Source: Schizophyllum amplum
Taxonomy: Eukaryota > Basidiomycota > Agaricomycetes > Agaricales > Schizophyllaceae
NCBI GenBank assembly: GCA_007026445.1
Contig: VDMD01000204.1
Coordinates: forward strand, 1-34,896
Length of the DNA stretch: 34,896 bases
Reading direction: 5' to 3'
Shown here: one piece after another, positions 33,787 through 34,896 of the stretch
How the letters are laid out: every line of letters starts with the position of its first letter
How positions within the stretch are numbered: position 1 is the stretch's first letter
Notes under the pieces: model-generated
Seen by the model: the letters and a program-made list of their open reading frames with translations, nothing else
Database searches by the model: none
Told to the model about the DNA's origin: nothing
Made by a program: the position numbers and the translations under genes

Positions 33787-34748
33787 ATGTCGGCCATCGC
33801 TGACTCTCGCGAACCCCGTCTACCTCTGGAGCTCGAACGGTCGATTTTCGAGATCGCAGCACAGGAGCATCGTCCCTTTGCAGCTACTCTCATCCGAGTG
33901 GCTCGGCGGGTGAAAGAATGGTGTGTGACCTTCCTTGGAATAAATTAAGTCATTGACGGTTTTACAAAGATTGAGCCCGAACTGTATCGCATTGCCGTTC
34001 TGTACAGATCTCGTCCGGGCGACGTGCCCATGCCGCCGCGCCGATGTTTCCTCTGAGAGTTGGCGACGTTCTAGTAGCGCGTCCGCAATATCTATCCGAT
34101 GTCCACGCCGTCCTCCTGGTCGACGGCTACTCTGACGACGACATCCGCCGCGCCACTGGACTGAAGTGCGTCGCCTTGCGACATCAACGGGCCTCCCCCG
34201 ACGAGCGCACGACGACATTGATATATTCCCTACCCCTCCAAAGATTGTCACTAGCGCATAATCAGTCGCTGAACCAGTTTTTCCATCCGACCTCAGATCC
34301 ACCCATGTTCAATACCCTGACGCACCTTAGACGCACCTCGATATCATGGCGCCTGGTTGCATAAACGGCCATAATATGGACTGGCTCAAGCTTGCCCGCT
34401 ATCTCGCACTCACTCATCTCTCCCTGCCCCTCTACGAAGATGCTAGATTCCATAACGATATGATCACTCCTGCCTTCGTTACCTGCCGTCTCTCCAAGTT
34501 CTCGTATTAGCCAGTTTTCACGGCTCAAACCGGCTCGATTCAGACGTGTCTACGCTGTACCCCCAGGTGCCGACACGCCTCATCGAACGCGTCGTCCGTC
34601 TCTCGCTGGGCGAAATCATACGTGCGAGCACTGGCAGTGGATCAACGAGGTCAATGGGCAGCGGGGTATCTTCGCGGTCGCAGACGATATCATCCAGGGA
34701 CGACAGGCGCGCAGGGCCACCGCTCCGCCGACGCAGAATGCTATCTGA
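33787..34748 (+). pseudogene. Broken member of a short-protein family expanded in Agaricomycetes
   Basis: The first piece, PRLPLELERSIFEIAAQEHR followed by ATLIRVARRVKEW, matches the start of a very large family of short Agaricomycete proteins of unknown function (LPxELERxIFExAA, then ARRVxxW). An intron (about 33931-33970) joins it to IEPELYRIAVL. Later family-like pieces are in other frames: FPLRVGDVLVARPQYLSDV, LPLQRLSLAHN, FNTLTHL, DWLKLARYLALTHLSLPLYE, FVTCRLSKF, LVLASFHGSNRLDSDVSTLY, and HWQWINEVNGQRGIFAVADD near the end. At least four frame changes (near 34005, 34330, 34503 and 34625) break it, so no intact protein of family length can be made. Confidence 0.6.
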
Positions 34749-34896
34749 CGCAGAAATAAAGACTGGTCCTGAAATATCACTACTGTACAACATACATGGT
34801 ATCGAGATCCGTTACAACAAAACAAAAAGCGAAAACATACACGAACAAATGGACATAATAAATCCACCTCCTGAGTAGAGTACAGCGCTGCAGTGT

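Overview
The window is chromosomal DNA from a filamentous basidiomycete, most likely an Agaricomycete. Its genes are densely interrupted by short (about 40-80 nt) GT...AG introns, several exons are only 8-25 nt long, coding GC is high, and the encoded proteins are typical of Agaricomycetes. There are no bacterial operons, CRISPR arrays, phage genes or intact transposons. All gene models below were built by hand-splicing. For every complete model the exon lengths sum to a multiple of three with no internal stop.

Layout from left to right. (1) The 5' part of a YtcJ-type amidohydrolase gene, minus strand, running off the left edge. (2) A spacer holding a perfect 26-bp inverted repeat. (3) LAS1, the pre-rRNA ITS2 endonuclease, minus strand, divergent from a small DUF7702-type membrane protein gene. 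(4) About 2.2 kb without a gene, holding only a doubtful tRNA-like sequence. (5) A plus-strand run: a dienelactone hydrolase-family protein, a DHA1-type MFS transporter, peroxin PEX16, a cupin, a SIRT5-like sirtuin and the ribosome-biogenesis factor RRP36. (6) A minus-strand run: a CorA-family metal transporter, a 14-exon gene for a 1251-residue multi-pass membrane protein of unknown function, and a 13-exon Zn2Cys6 transcription factor. (7) A NUS1-like (dehydrodolichyl diphosphate synthase subunit) sequence broken by frameshifts and stops. (8) A Thr-rich, single-span, mucin-like surface protein, minus strand. (9) A frameshifted member of a family of short proteins that is expanded in Agaricomycetes, at the right edge.

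The genes do not form one pathway. Two act in ribosome biogenesis (LAS1, RRP36), one in peroxisome membrane assembly (PEX16), two in transport (MFS, CorA), and one in NAD-dependent deacylation. The most notable points are the large unknown membrane protein, with a GC-AG intron supported by frame; the cluster of lesions in the NUS1-like locus while neighbouring genes are clean; micro-exons, including an 8-nt exon inside the zinc-cluster coding region; and the 26-bp inverted repeat. I found no convincing undescribed multi-gene system.
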